Source: Ascidia mentula (Eukaryota; Chordata; Ascidiacea; Phlebobranchia; Ascidiidae). From it: 64,000 nt of DNA. The notes under the pieces were generated by a model. The model was given only the letters and a program-made list of their open reading frames with translations. It was not told the origin of the DNA and searched no databases. Both the position numbers and the translations under genes were made by a program. The first letter of the stretch is position 1. Every line of letters begins with the position of its first letter. Of this stretch, positions 1 through 14,211 are shown piece by piece. Location of the stretch: the NCBI GenBank assembly GCA_947561715.1, contig OX387202.1, positions 7,267,001-7,331,000 on the forward strand. Direction: 5' to 3'.

Positions 1-1218
1 ATTTTGTATGTTCCTATATACTATACGCTTTCTGCGACATTTTATGATCATTAACTGCACTTGACTAGCTGTCAAAACTGTGCAGCTGAGCAACTTACTA
101 TACGCTATTGTAGCGATGACACCAACCCAAGCCATAAGCGTGGAAGTAACAACGTTGAAAATCAAAACAAAGCTTCACTTGCAGCGAGTCTAATGGGGAG
201 ACAAGCAAATTCCGCTTCCGTGTCTGTTCTGCTGACAAAAGTGCCCTGCAGTCTGCACTACTCTGCGTCCTTTTAACCGTTACGTGCATTCAAACTAATG
301 ACCGATAAACTAATGCATATTGTGTTTTAAATATTACAACTTAGTTAAGAAAAAGTCGGCAAAAATACAAGTCCACAAAATAGCTTTCGCGTCATGATGT
401 TTAAACATATGTTTGAGTCAGAGAGCCCTTTTTACTATGTCCCAAGACAAAGCATAAATAACCCTCTCTGGTGTAAAACTATATTTAAAACGAAAACTGA
501 TATGAGTATAAGTTTCATAGTTCAAAATACAAAATCTGTTGACATTGCACGACACGATGCGATGAATAATTCTTGGCTAAAACCAAGCGTGCATTTTGCC
601 ACTGTAACAAGTGTACCCAAATAAAAGCAATTGTGCAATTAAATTTTTCTCAAACTTTCAATAATTTATGACCCTCGTCAGCTTCTGATATCTGATCAAT
701 AAACCTACACATCTATGTAGCAACATACAAACTACACTTTCTTTACTTCCAACTTTTTACAAAACAATTAATCAACACATGACATCACTAGCCCCGCGCC
801 AGGATTGCATAATCATACACTAGTGTAAAGTCAACTGTACATTATAACCTGATGTTGGTTTGCAATTATCACACCCCTCCTTTGACAGGAAGCATTGTAT
901 TGTAACACAAGCGTCACTATCGCAACAGTGACGTCACAAACGAGGTTATATCCGGCTGTCACTATCTGCAAGCTCAGCGTATTATATTGCTATTGTTTGG
1001 TTCACAATGATTTCATAATCTTAAGTTAAAACAATAATGTGAAAGTTGTTTAATTCACGGCCGATTAGCAATATTTTGTTACTGGTTTGGGGCATTTGAA
1101 ACCATATATTTACTGTATAATATTCTATGGTTGCTATTGCTAATTTTTCCAAAACTGACAAAATTTGGAGTTATCGGGTCGCACATATGGGTTTATATTT
1201 AAACAAAATGAAACTTAC
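1..1218. other. No confident gene; probably CARMIL intron or 3' flank
   Basis: CARMIL is transcribed leftward, and its last exon found here (1219-1306) ends at a good donor in phase 0, so its next exon should lie here or beyond the left edge. I looked for the conserved stretch that follows in vertebrate CARMIL and for the capping-protein interaction motif on the minus strand and saw neither convincingly. Short open frames at 61-289 and 394-624 look like chance. Confidence 0.4.
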
Positions 1219-4200
1219 CAACTGCAAATTACACTGAGATAGAGCTGCAAGGAGACTGTCGGTCACTTTGTCTGATATCAAAGTTGCGATGGAGAGATTA
1301 AGTTCGCTGCGGATAAAAAGTGGAAGATTTTGTTTGAAAGTGGGGATGCACCAGGCACCATGGGGGAAGTCCCATCCAGGAAAAAAATCCGAGCACAGAT
1401 TTACTTTTAAGGAATTGTTATGCGTCGTCGTTACGTTTTCTTTAAACTATTCACTCTACTATCAGGCAAATATTTTCTTTGGTCTTGTAACGTTCTTCCA
1501 ATACGCAATTAACAGTAAATTGCAGTTTCACGAAATCGAAAAAAAAACCGCACACTCACCTAACTTGGTTCGCAATCTCAGTTCCCGACGATTGGATGAC
1601 GTGATCCCGGACGCAGTTAGGTGGAAGAACTTGTTTCTCGGCAACCGATTCACTCAACTCGTTTTTAATTTCCTATGCAAGGTGACACAAGTGTAAATAA
1701 AGCAAGAATTAAACTACGATCTAATTAAAAACGGCTCACACGAAACTTTAAATTAGGAAACAGTTTTTGTGAAAACAACTTAAAAATAAACATGCAATTT
1801 TTTCCAATTGCCTTTATAACAAAACTAAACCAAATGGAAGCAGAAAAATCTAATTTTTAAGTAAAATTAAACAAGGTGTATTATTAAATTACATTTAATT
1901 TATATCAAGTTATTGTTACCACACTGCTTAGGATCAGCTAAATATTCTATTTTGTTTACCACGGAGGCAAAACTGCCCAAACCTGTATAGAAAGTCGACA
2001 AAAACTTACTTCGTATATTTGGGGACACTGGGATTCTGCATTCTTTGTCATTGCTTCCACAGTGCTCTAAAACACAACATACCATTGTGACGGAACAATT
2101 AAAACCTGCTGGCAAGATAAAACGTTTCAAGACCCACTTTAACGTGTTCTTGCACCATTTTATCCATGTTGGTGGCCATTTCCGATATTTTGCATTGAAG
2201 CTGGCTGCTAGGGCCAGATGACTTCTCCATTCCTAGTCCATATATATCTGATAGAAGCTACACACAAAGATAAGGCATAAATTGACAACTAAATACATCC
2301 GAATGTTTTCTACGCATTTATTACGAAATAAAATTTAAAGTTCACAGTTTGTTTTATACAAAATAATCGCCCACACAATTATTTTGAAGTCTAAACATCA
2401 AAAATAATACGTTGCATTTTGATGCACAAATGGAACCAAACTACCTATTTACTCGTATATTTCACACAAACAGCAAATAATGAAATGCGGTAAATATTTT
2501 TAAACAATACAGCAACTTACTTCAGGGTTTATTTCAAATATCGCCAAACTGTAAACAAACTAAGCTACAAATACATAACCCACATTCCAAACATACACAG
2601 CAACTGCTGAACACACGCTGAGGTTTCACCCAGTGGTTCAACCCACATAAAGCTTGATTATTTCCGCAATTATTGTGAGACAAGTAAACTTTATTGTGAC
2701 GTCGCATTTGAAAACGCGACATTCCAAACCGCACAGAAAGTTCGCAATCTGGCAGTAGTTATTTGTATTGCGTCCATCGCTACTCGGCAACAATTTAACT
2801 ATTATATTATGTTGTCATACAAGGTAAGTAACATTGCAAACTTACTTCTTTGGAGTTTTTAGCGTCCCTGACCAGTTTCTTGCCGGAAATGACGCAATTT
2901 GCATTTTCCGAGTCGGCATCAATAATCTCCAACGCGTTAATGACGTCATCAACTTTTTCTGTAATTCAAACACCGTGTCGTCATACTGAACAGGCAGAAC
3001 CAAAAGCAAAACCACACAAGCCTTACCTGCCACTTTATCTAGTACTTGCTGGGCAGTTGAAGTAACTACTTTCTGGAGTCTGAACTGTTGGTCGTTGCTA
3101 GCTCTGTTCGTGTTTGTATTGCGTACAAGTAGGTCCTGTATATGAGCGAGCGAGTTTTGTGTTCGCTCAGGATTTTGCTTCATGGCTCCCATACAGTCGT
3201 TCACGGGGTAGGGCATATAACGCAAGGTGAAGTTTCTGTGACGTAATAGTTTTCAAGGTTGGGCTTCAAAAATATTTTTTTTCACATAATCACTATACCA
3301 ACTTACCTTACATTAACTCGTTCAAAACCTTATTTTGCAATACACTTGCCATATATGCTACTTAATTTTGCTGAAAAACTATTTTTATACTAAACCCCAT
3401 CTTTCTGTACTCTTTGTACCCCTAATGGCCACACAAAAGTATAATTTGTTGACATCACAAACACTCACTTCTCCATTGCAACAGCAAGCTCATGATAGCC
3501 AGCTGCAGTAAGATTATTTCTGTCCAACTTTAAAACTCGAAGTTTCGAGTTAATTTGTAGAGACTTGGCAAGAACACGAGCACCAGTATCTCCCATCTGA
3601 TTTCCACTGTAAACGAATGAAACATTTGAAACTTGCATTAACATGTTGTTGAACGTTACCTTATATCAAGTGTTGTGAGTGATGTATTGCTTCCAAGGCA
3701 ACCAAGCAAAACATGAGTAAAATCCCTTAACTTAGAGTCTGCTAGGGAAAGTGACTCAAGCACCTGAATAAAATTATGTGTATGTAAATTAATGACTATG
3801 TTGGTTGCAGTATTGTAGCAGTTAGTCACATATGTTGACTGTTATGAGAAGTGATTTTTTAACCTCATACCGAGTTTTCTTCTTGTACGAGCTCCACAAT
3901 ACTGTCCATCACCGGCCTCATGTTACGTTGCTTGATGCCAGAAAAATTGTGGCCAACTTTTAGCTCACGGATTGACTTGTTTTGCTAAAACATAAAAATA
4001 ATTGTTGAAACTACACCCCTTGTTATAAATTGCACTGCACAAAATATGATTTTTTTTACCAACGCAATGCGTCAATGTGTGTGCAACTTAAAACTGGTAT
4101 TTTCAGCACAGAACAAACCTGTAGCCATCCAAAGAGATTTAGAAGCTCATTGTCCAAAGAATTGTCAGAAATATCTAAACCGACAAGATTTTGAACAGTT

Positions 4201-7200
4201 CCTTGAGCAGTTTGCAGCATTTGACAACCAGAAGCTTTTAACTGTAGATAAAAACACAGGTCTACAGTCTGTACATATTCCAGAAAAACAAAAATTATCA
4301 GTCAAGCTTAAATATCTAATACAAGTTCTTAAATTTTAAATTTTGTCCACAAGTGGTTCAAACTTCAAAGCTACAATAGAAGAGTTTAATGAACACACAG
4401 CTAATACTTACCTCACAACTTGCCATGTTAAGTGAAACTTCCAAACCCTTTGTTGTGTTGTTCACCAAACCATCCATGATACACCTGCCACATAATATTA
4501 TTCAGCACTTGAAGAATTTCAAAAAAGACGTCACAAGAAAATACAATCAATACAAGATAAAAAAAAACTAGTTTTTCAACCAAGGATCACAGTAAAAAAG
4601 TCCTAAAGGTGGGTCAGATTCTCTTAGAATTAATGAGCAAGTCACGCAAAATAGACTAATTACAACTAAATTTGTTTTATTCTAGTTTTATTCTAGTTTT
4701 ATTCTGGTGTTTTACTTCACAGCTTCTTGTGGAAACTTTATGTTGGAGAAATTGATCGATTTGAGTGCCTTGGTGTTTTGGAAGAACTGAAAAAAAATTT
4801 ATAGTATAAATATTATTTCAGTGATTTTTTTCCAATAAAAGGGTGTATGAAATAGTTAGAAGTTACCAAGCTTGCATGTACTTACTTCCTGGAATGACGA
4901 AGGCAGTGAAGTGTCTTTCTGTTTCCTGGATGTAATAAGGAAGTAATAACAAAAAAAACAGTTACAGATGAATGTCATCACAAAAATATTCATATAAAAA
5001 TAAAACAAACAAAATTATGTTGTCTCTGGCCACATGCATGGGGTCGACCAGATGACAAAAGTTATTAGAAGAAATCAATTATTTCTGCATGTTAAAGCAA
5101 TATTTCACAAAATAGTTTGGATTAAGTGTTTGTTAAAGTAACAAAAAGAAACATATGGATTTCATGAAGGGGATAACAAATTTTCATCATCCAACTACAA
5201 AATCAATTAAAAGTGCAAAGAAATTGAAAACAAACTTCATAAAAAGCACAAAACATTAGTTGCCATGACAACCTAAATATCCTATGTGATGAATGGATGC
5301 CAAGCAAATCTAAAAGCTAGCACATGCCACTAAACCTTATTTTAGAATACTCCTCTTCCATAAAGTGGGGGTAACGCTGGCCCACTGTTGTCCTGGCAAC
5401 AGACATGGCATAAGATTGCCCGGTGAGAAAAGTAATAGATGAATTGCAAATTGGCACACACCATAAATTGCACGTTTGATAAATCATGATGACGAGACAG
5501 ATTATTTGGATGAATTAATCAAGTTAAAAAACAATATATATACAACTAATTTGAAAAACCTTACTTTCCAAGGAAGTGGTTCTTAGACAGGTCAGTATGT
5601 TGTAACTGAAGTAGACAACCTCGAGACAATGCACTGATGTACTACAAACAATAAAATAAAGAGAAAAATGAGTATTTGATATTTAGTGAGCCATAACTTA
5701 TGTCTCTACAGTCAAAAGTGATAAGACAAAACCTCTAAAATTGACATTTCAATTAAAATTATCATTTTTATAATGTATGTTTCAGATGAAACATGGTCAA
5801 AAACAGATAAAGTTTGCACAAAAATAATTGAAACCATTTCCCACCATTTCAACAGAACTGTCAGTTGCAGAAAGATCAAGATCAATAATGTGATTTTCTG
5901 TTGCCAAAAAATTGTACAGACCCTGTAACGAACACACACCAGGTAACATAAAAAAAAACAAATATGGCATATTGATAAATATAGCAATGTTTTACTTCGG
6001 ACTCATCCACTTTCAGACAGTTTCCAGACAGGTTCAGGTGAGTGAGACTTCCCATAATATTTGTACTTGACCGGAGAGCCTGACACAAACCATTCACACC
6101 CTTGGCTGTAAGTCCTGTGCAAATGAAAACATGTTATTTTCACTTTTACGTGAACAAAAAATAAAATACAAGTCGGTTAAACAATAAAATGAAAATACTG
6201 AATTTGTTTGGGTTTCCATAACAGTAAAAAATGATATACATTTGCTAAATATGGGGTGACATTTACAGAACTTTCCAAGCACATACCTGTTCTGGATACA
6301 TTAAGTTTGGTAAGATGCGCATGTTTTATAACTGGAAGTGCACCACTTAAATGGATGAGACCCTTGTCTTCAAGGGGATTACTGGAAAGATCAAGATTTT
6401 CTATTCGACTTTCCTTGTTCTCCACCATGTTTGATGCAAGTTTTTGGGCAAACTCCCTGTATTTTATTTAACAGCATTATTAACATTGTAATATTGCTGC
6501 AAAATAATTGTACTCAAGATGTGCATTTAGCAAATTTTCAGCATGTCATAATTCTGTATGTACATAAAAAAGAACATAGCATACCCCTTCAGACCAACAC
6601 CTTCCAGTACGAGGGTCTTCATGTTTTGTGAATTTCTCGCAGCTTTTAAAACAAAATCAAGTACTTCCCCATGCTATAACAAAATACAAGATAAATAAAT
6701 CTAAATTAAACATTGTCCACTAATGACAAGATTTATGTCTCATTATTCAAGAACAAGACAAACCAATTTACTAATTATTCACAGTTTTTTGTCCTGTATT
6801 TTTTCAGACAATATGGGTTTTTAAATACATTTTTGGAATTCACATCGTTGTGTTGTTTAACATAAGGTTGGTTGAAATTTAAGTTTTAACCAGCTTTTGA
6901 CCAAAAAGAACGCCTAACACATAAAAAACATGAGTTCACAAAAGTAGTAGATATCCTCACCAGTTTTGTACTTCGCACAATGAGGCCTTCAAACCATTTG
7001 TTGTAATTCAAAACTGACACAATTGGAATAATATCCCTGGCAACAAAATAAACCGGAATGCCAGTTAGCGGAAAAACAATGCAACAGAGTAGCAAATATA
7101 TGTTCTCCAAACAGTTAATCACACCCATAAAATCTATTATGAAAGCTACAAAACATCTCCGCCATTTTATTGTCACTACAAAAACTGAAACAACCAGGAT

Positions 7201-9832
7201 GTACATAAATAGCAAAGTGTTTGCATAGTATATATTATCAACGGGCACTTAAGCATTTATGGTTAGCCAAGCGAGGAGTTGGACTTGTTTGTTTATCTGG
7301 TATACAGGGCTGCCATTGATGTGAAACCAAAAATAAAGATGACTAAAAAGGAATGCAATTTACCTTCATTGATGCTACATTTTACAGATATTTGAACAGT
7401 GAACTGTTTAGCCATGATATGTCAATGACAAAAAAAATGTTGCTAAAAAATAGTAAGGTCTGCACTTAAAACTGTTTGAGTCAAAACATGTTGAAAATAA
7501 GGACGCTTGTGTCTTAAACAGGCCAAAAATGCCTGAAAATAAGGTTGTCCAGTCACCAAAAAAACTTTTTAAAATAAGGATAGTATGGCAACCCTGTATA
7601 CAGAGGTTACCTACCTAGAATCAGAAAGATCAAAATCTTTTAAATTAAGTTCTCTGCAGTTCTGTGACAGGTAAATCGTGTCCACATCCTGTTGAAAAAC
7701 AAACTATTATTAATAATAAAACAGGACAACATAGGTATGTTAGGCTGCGTGGAAATACTGCAAAGCAACACATTTAGCCTAAGGGCAATAAAATTTAGTT
7801 ATCTCCAAACAATACATTTCAATCAAAATCACAGAATAACTGAAGCAGATCATGACATCTTGATGAATTCGTAGTTTAGTCTGAAATATTACATTCCAAC
7901 TTCATAAAACCCACCTTATTCATCACCAAGTGCAGCTTAATAACTTGTTACTTAAGCCATAAATATTACATACAACAATAAGAGGATAATACTAGAGGGA
8001 TTGCTATACAGCCACACCAAAACAAATCAACTTTGTTCGAAGTTATTAGGTGTTAGAAAAACAGGACAGGTACAACACAAGAGACATCTGCACTATTTAC
8101 TTTCACTATGAAATTGTTTTGTGTGTACCAAGACAATAACACTGTTTAACATTACTAAACACAAACATTCCATTGGAGAAAATCTATATACACATCTTAG
8201 TTCTGGGAACAAAACAATATTATAACATTTTTGTTATTTACCCATTCGACTTCTTCACGAACAGGACAAGACAGGAAGTCACAAACACATCGGTACATCT
8301 CCGAAAAATTACCACAAGGTCCAGGTTCAACTTGGTCTGCTTGATTCAACATTTGTTGAATAACCTTCTGTCTGTGTAATGGTTCCAAGGAAGCCTTTAA
8401 TATCCTCCTGTTAAAACATTTAAAATTATACATTTATATTTTGACTGACATACATAAATAAATTGTCAACTCAAAGAATCTACAATCACAAAACTTACGA
8501 TAGAGGCACACTGGAAAATATTGTACGAAGGGATAATGCAACACGACCAATGATGTGGTCAGCATCATCTGTCCCAATCATTTGCATGAAAAATATTCGA
8601 GAGCTGTGTGTGGACATCACCAGCTGCAACATCACCATGTTTATTTCAATTTTTGTTGCATATTTTTTGAAAATAATAATACTACTTCTACTTACTTTTT
8701 TGTACGTTTACTAATATAAAGAAAAATTTCTGTACTTACCCGATCTGGTGACGGACTGTCCATTGACTTGATTTCAAGGAAGTGTAAATCTGCTTCAAGC
8801 TATATGAAATAGAAATAATTGTTTAAATCAGTTTTATAAAATTTTGTAATATTAACAATGTTCTTTCAATCATATTTTATTTTGATAAAAGTTGGCAGCT
8901 AATAATTGGAATTGATGAATGAAACAAAAAATGTGTTTATTAGCATCGTTTGTTTGTCTCCAAAAAAAATAGTCGACATCTGTAATAATTAATTAAATTA
9001 TTCTTTTACTAGTATTATGTTTTTTCAACAGCCAACAAAAAGACAGAATGTGGTCAATGAATTATTAATTAGTACTAACCTTAAAAGGTGCTTTGACACC
9101 GAGTATTTGGCAACGATATGGTGTTAACACCTATAAATCAAACATAAAAAAATGCATTATATAACAGATATCACAAAATCAAAAATATTGGTTTATATTT
9201 ATTAATCCAGGACAAGTCTTTTCAAACGAATATAAAGCATCCTTAACAATTTTGTTTTTGTATTTCAGTGCTATGAAAAACAATCCCTTAATTGAAAGAA
9301 CAGATTCAATTTCTGCACCAGTAAAGCATAGACTCTAACAGGAAAGACACGCAAATACAGGAAGTTATCATGCATTCGCAATTTTCTACAGTGCATATTT
9401 TTCCATTCAGCAATTTATTTTTGTCATTTACAACTTCATTTCGGAAATACAGAAAACCACTTTTGAAAAAGCGTTCTTATTGCCCTATAGTAGGTGACTA
9501 AAATGACCATTGACCAGACACCTTTAACGGCTAATGGTGCCAAATGTAACATACTATTTCTCGCTTACCAAAACTTTGGCATCTGCTTTATCTCCTTGAG
9601 GACGTTCTAATTTAACCATTTTCTTAAGAGTCACGAGACTTTTCCGTCCGATGACATCTCGGATGCCCTCTGCATAACAAAAGAATGAGATTTGTAAAAA
9701 ATCTCACGAATCCGTAAAGATGCACTTTCAGCTTATTCTCTGCAACATTGATACAGAGAGCTTGCAACAAATGCTACCTGCGATGTCATAGGGAATGTTG
9801 CTTGTGAGAGAGGATTTTTTTAACTTCACCAT
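1219..9832 (-). CDS. CARMIL/LRRC16: CARMIL (capping protein, Arp2/3 and myosin-I linker), 26 exons, 3' incomplete
   Basis: Leucine-rich regulator that binds actin capping protein at the leading edge. Coding exons, high to low: 9778-9832 (ATG), 9569-9669, 9080-9130, 8740-8799, 8499-8623, 8242-8407, 7615-7688, 6961-7036, 6585-6673, 6287-6456, 5996-6114, 5845-5922, 5565-5641, 4886-4925, 4716-4786, 4412-4484, 4119-4241, 3871-3984, 3660-3763, 3469-3606, 3027-3235, 2846-2958, 2138-2257, 2010-2066, 1560-1672, 1219-1306. All phases join, giving 868 residues. The PH-like N-terminus (DVIGRK) is followed by [15 protein letters not shown] near residue 165, [19 protein letters not shown], about 16 LRRs (ITSSNPLED-type repeats, about 210-635) and the helical dimerisation region (RDAKNSKE, then the exon beginning STVEAM). 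The order follows vertebrate CARMIL without gaps. The C-terminal proline-rich/CPI part is not seen. Confidence 0.95.
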
Positions 9833-10771
9833 GATCACAGGTTAGTTTCCAGTACGCAGTACCTGACTATCTACTCATACTGGACAAGTCAAAATTTGCA
9901 AAATAAATGGGTCCAACTTATTTTATTTACAATTACGTTACTCACTTCTCCATGACACAAGCACCTGATAAATATTTTACATAAATTTGCAACAAAGTGC
10001 CACAATTTCAAGAACTTTATTGTTTATCATTATATCAACATATGAAAAGCAGTTGGATATTTTCAGTACCATCAACTGCAAATTACTGTTTTTGAATATG
10101 AGAAAACAATTTCCCACGCATCTGCAACAAGTTGAAAACGGCACACAAACATTCGCACCAACACAATGGGGAAATTTGTGATCCAACAAACTTTCCATAA
10201 CAGTGATCCAAGCAAATGACGTCTCGGTTGAATGCAAACGTCGCTCATGTGCAATCGAGAGGAACTAGCGGGAAGACGCAAAATAATTACGCTCACGAGA
10301 CCACACGCGTCATAGTTTAGTAACGGGATAGTTCAATGTTCCTCTCTCTTTTTGGTTCATGAGTTCACATATGCCAAGGCCTGGTTTTCGTTGACATTCA
10401 ACGGATTTTGGAATTGAAATCTGCGTAACATTCCGACGCAATCAGTTACACATCACCCAAAAAAGTTCATCGCCGAGACAACTGATTTGGTCAAAGTTTT
10501 TTTTCACATTGAAGTAATTGTATGGGTATGCTTTAGCGACGCGACATGCTATCGACAAAATAACGGTGGTCCTACATGATTCAGTTTAAGTAACTTAGTA
10601 ACTTAACTTAAAACCATTTATTTTTGTGAAAAAAATAAAACTAATTACTTTGAAAGTAGCACTATTTCAAAAAAGTGCTTCCCAACCAGTGGAAGCTGAA
10701 AATTGTAGAGAACCGCTGGCCTAAAAAAAGAAATGCAACAACCACAGCTACTTTTCAACCAGAAAAAGAGG
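9833..10771. other. Upstream region of CARMIL, no gene seen
   Basis: This interval lies between the CARMIL start codon and the tRNA gene. It should hold the CARMIL promoter and 5' UTR, but I see no clear TATA box or other element. The small open frames on both strands (for example 9977-10296) overlap each other and look like chance. Confidence 0.4.
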
Positions 10772-10844
10772 CGCCCGATAAGGGACTTGAACCCTTGACC
10801 GTTGGATTAAAAGTCCAACGCTCTACCGACTGAGCTAACCGGGC
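10772..10844 (-). tRNA. trnK-TTT: tRNA-Lys (anticodon TTT)
   Basis: Read on the minus strand, the gene starts GCCCGGTTAGCTCAGTCGGT (D arm, A box). The anticodon stem TTGGA/TCCAA encloses loop CTTTTAA, which sets anticodon TTT. The T arm has GGTTCAAGTCC (B box), and the 3' acceptor strand ATCGGGC pairs with the 5' strand, followed by a G discriminator. There is no intron. All four arms pair, unlike the SINE-type tRNA remnants at 33.4 and 44.3 kb, so this looks like a functional gene. Confidence 0.93.
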
Positions 10845-12143
10845 TCACGACTGTGCGCTTTTGTTTCGCTGTTATGATGACAAGCTGAATTAACCACGTG
10901 CTGGGTTGGACAACAAAATCGATTTTATTTTGTTCGGGGACACTCCATAAGTGTGCGCTGTGGCTGGCCATTCTTGTCCACACATGTCCTAATGAATTTA
11001 TGACACAAACAAAATTCAATTCCTAATTTCAGGATTGAAAAAGAGTTTTTTTTACATGACTGCTGCCACCGTTTTAAACCGAAAACAAGGACGACTGAAA
11101 ATGAACGATTTTTTTCATTGATGACCATTTTTCGTTTGGATGCGAAAATGGCAAACAAATTTTGTTGTAAAAAAAACAAAAAAGGTCTGCGATTAATTAA
11201 CGTTGTTAGACATAAAAACATTTTGCAAATAAAGGACGCCTTGTCGCCAAAACAGGCAAATCTAGAAATCACTCGTATTTTCTAAAATATGGACCTTAAT
11301 AATAAGAACACACTTTAAATATGGGCAACGAACGGTGTGGTAACCCAGTTTACATCAACTGATAGGGTTTGTATTATGGTGCATCCTGTATACAAAATTG
11401 TGCCGCGCACAACCAACCCTAAAGCGCTGTATCCGAATCAACAACACAAGAAGACACTTTCCATCACAAACATAAATTGTTTGCAAAACTGCAAGTTTCA
11501 AGCAGTGTGTTACAACAAAGCGTCAATGACAAAATTGCACAACAAGTTAGACTACCAACCTTTAAAATTCCGAAAAATGCTGCGTTCCATAACTTGATAT
11601 GATTGATGTAAAAACGCTTTCTCTGCACGTTATCCTAACAATTAACTGCTTCCTGGTTCTAGCTATAGATCTAACACTATAACGCTTCTCCCGAGAAACT
11701 ACGTTGATCTAAGTCCAACCGACTCTAACGCTTGGAGTCATGTGATAGGCCTCCAAGCATTATGTACAATTCCAAAACACATCCGTATAAGTCTATTCTC
11801 GATAGAAGACAGGGACCTTAATTAAAAGTGGAACAAACACTAAGTTTTAGTCTAGATGAAGTGGGACAGTTTTGACGCTTGATGTCCAAATGTTAACTTC
11901 AGGTGATTCATGTTGTGCCATTGTGCTCCAATAAAATATTTAGGCGTAGTAGCCAGTATGCTTCCGAATTAGGCATATAGTTGATCAGATAGCGATGTAT
12001 ACAGGACCAAACAAGTACATATAGCCTTTTAACTGATCAAGACAAATTAGCAGACGAAAAGCAGTCACAACAAATCACTTTGTTTGCGACAATGACTACG
12101 TAGTAAAGACATATATAAGATAGCATAAGTTTGGATTTCTATT
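10845..12143. other. No gene recognised
   Basis: AT-rich sequence between the tRNA and the 3' end of the small Ser/Pro-rich gene. The longest frame (10925-11272, minus) is Lys/Phe-rich over A/T runs and looks like chance. No repeat seen elsewhere in the window was noticed here. Confidence 0.35.
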
Positions 12144-14211
12144 TTAGTTTTGTGTTAAATGTAGCCTTATATCACTTAGTTCACCTTCCTGTTTGATTGT
12201 TGAAGAACCTTCCAGAAGTCCTCCAATCATACTGATAGTGTCATCAAAAGGTGATGGATTTGGAATGACTTCGTTCATACGAAGGTTTCCATTTCTTGGA
12301 GAGCGGTCTACATAAAAGAAATTAAGTTTTCAAAAGTTTGTGGGTTTGTAAACCGACTTGACGCCAGTTTGGTTTGGTTGCTACACTATATTGCTTCGTA
12401 GGCCTGGAGATCTAAAAAACATTCAAGATTTGATTAAATTTTTAACAAAATCAAAAATTTGAAACACAAAGGTCACGTCCACACCTATGCATTGCCATGG
12501 TATACAACCGAGCAAACATCTACAGGCTATAACATTATTCTTATTACGGCGTTTATTAATGCTGTGTCAAAGGAAAACCTGTGGCTAATACAACACCTAG
12601 CCCGGCAAGAAAATATTATTTATGCTTACTCATACTGATGGTGTCGTCGCTTGCTTTCTTCGACTTTTTCGGTGATCTAAAACTGAACTTGATCGACGTT
12701 CTCGGTGAAGGACTGGGCTCTGATAGATTTTGTATTGACTCTCCTTTGCCCAAGCTGTGTATTTTAATTCCTCTCTGCAAAATAAAAACAAATCACTTTT
12801 CACCTAACGCTTAGAAGTGACTTGCAGAGGAAGTCAGACATCGGAACATCCCACGTTAACTGTACAGCGTATTTGAAGTTACTGTCTATACAACTACAAC
12901 AATTACATCACAGGCCTGTGGCGGGTCCCTCTAATAAACGTAAATTAACAATCAGCATGGTATTTGTGTGTGGCTTAAAATGAAATCCGGTATTGACTGC
13001 TAAACTATGTACCATATATTTTATCAAATCGATTGGTTAGTTACATACACATACAGAGGCAAAAAAGAGACGAAACAAACGCAGCAAATTTCTTGTGAAT
13101 GTTACTAAAGTTTGATTTTTTTTTCTCATATCATGTCCAAAACCATGTGTGTTTGTTTGCGATAGAGCAAAACTTAACCACTGGAGTTGGCAAAACAATT
13201 CATTTACCCTTAACGTTCCACTGAGACTGGTAGTTTCGACCTGGTCGGTAGCAGCAAGTTTTATTCCTTTCTTGAGAGTGCCACTGAGACTAATCCCTTC
13301 CCTGACATTGCCGTTGCCCTGCGAACTGCACAAACAGAAGGTAAGCTCAAAGTACGTTACGTCCCATACATGATAACATGAAAGAGTGCAGCGCTATGAG
13401 AAATTAGCTGGACGTTATACCGCGTTAGGCAAAGCATGTTACTTCCGTTGTATAGCTTACTGCATAATGTCCTTTATGAGTGTTAGGTTAGGGGTAGGTT
13501 ATATGCATACAAGCTAGTTTATTGTATTTAGTGTTGTTCTGTTTTTTTTCCAACTGTGTTATACTAACGTAACAAAACGATTGTCCGCCACAATAGCAGA
13601 ACGTATTTGTTCACCAACATGAATTTTTACCGTTTATACTTAAATATATGATGCGTTGGCAGTTCGCCTTCTACGATTAGATGGAGAAAGCTAAGTTAAT
13701 CTAAAGTTTATAATATGGAGAGGTATCGAGTGTCAAATTCTGTACAAATAAATCCAGAGTGATTTACATTCTAAGTAGTTGTTTTATGTTTAACGTACGA
13801 GCTATAACCCATAAAAAGCAAGGATGCTGTTACACAACGCGCACATCAAAACAAACGGTACACAGAGTTTAAAAACAAACCGAAGTGAATCACAGGACCG
13901 AACCGGTTGTGACGTCACAAGTAAGTGTTCCATAGTACTTGGTGATAATAGCAGGTGGTTGTTTCAACACATTCGGGAATATTAACGCAAAATACAATGT
14001 AAGTGCAATATAGAAAAATATATATTATCTTTCAATAAGTTCGCAATACTTTAGGTCTGGCAGTAACCCTTTATTAACGCAATCAAAGGAAATTATAATG
14101 TTTGGCAAGACGAAATATTACTTACATTCTTTTCGAATTCCGGGGAGATGGAAATTCGTCCACATCAATGGTTCCGTATTCGCCCGAATATTCTCTTCCT
14201 CCTTCACTCAT
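12144..14211 (-). CDS. Small Ser/Pro-rich protein with internal SLSGTL repeat, 170 aa, unknown function
   Basis: Four exons join in phase: 14126-14211 (ATG), 13208-13325, 12630-12774, 12144-12307 (stop TAA). The protein begins MSEGGREYSGEYGTIDVDEF and has no signal peptide or membrane segment. A motif SLSGTL-(K/R)(K/R)-GIK-(L/I) occurs twice about 20 residues apart; the second copy crosses the exon 2/3 junction. DDTISM also occurs twice, at the end of exon 3 and in exon 4. Several SP/SPR/SPKKSKK patches suggest phosphorylation by proline-directed or basophilic kinases, which is inference. I do not recognise the family. An upstream non-coding exon could exist. Confidence 0.65.

Noticed and set aside
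960..1000. Possible further CARMIL exon after a GCAG acceptor near 970 on the minus strand
   Set aside because: The translation (IVTAGYNLVCDVTVAIV) does not resemble the CARMIL region expected there.
10925..11272. 115-codon minus-strand frame between the tRNA and the SLSGTL gene
   Set aside because: Composition follows A/T runs (Lys, Phe, Asn), with no domain and no splice-consistent neighbours.
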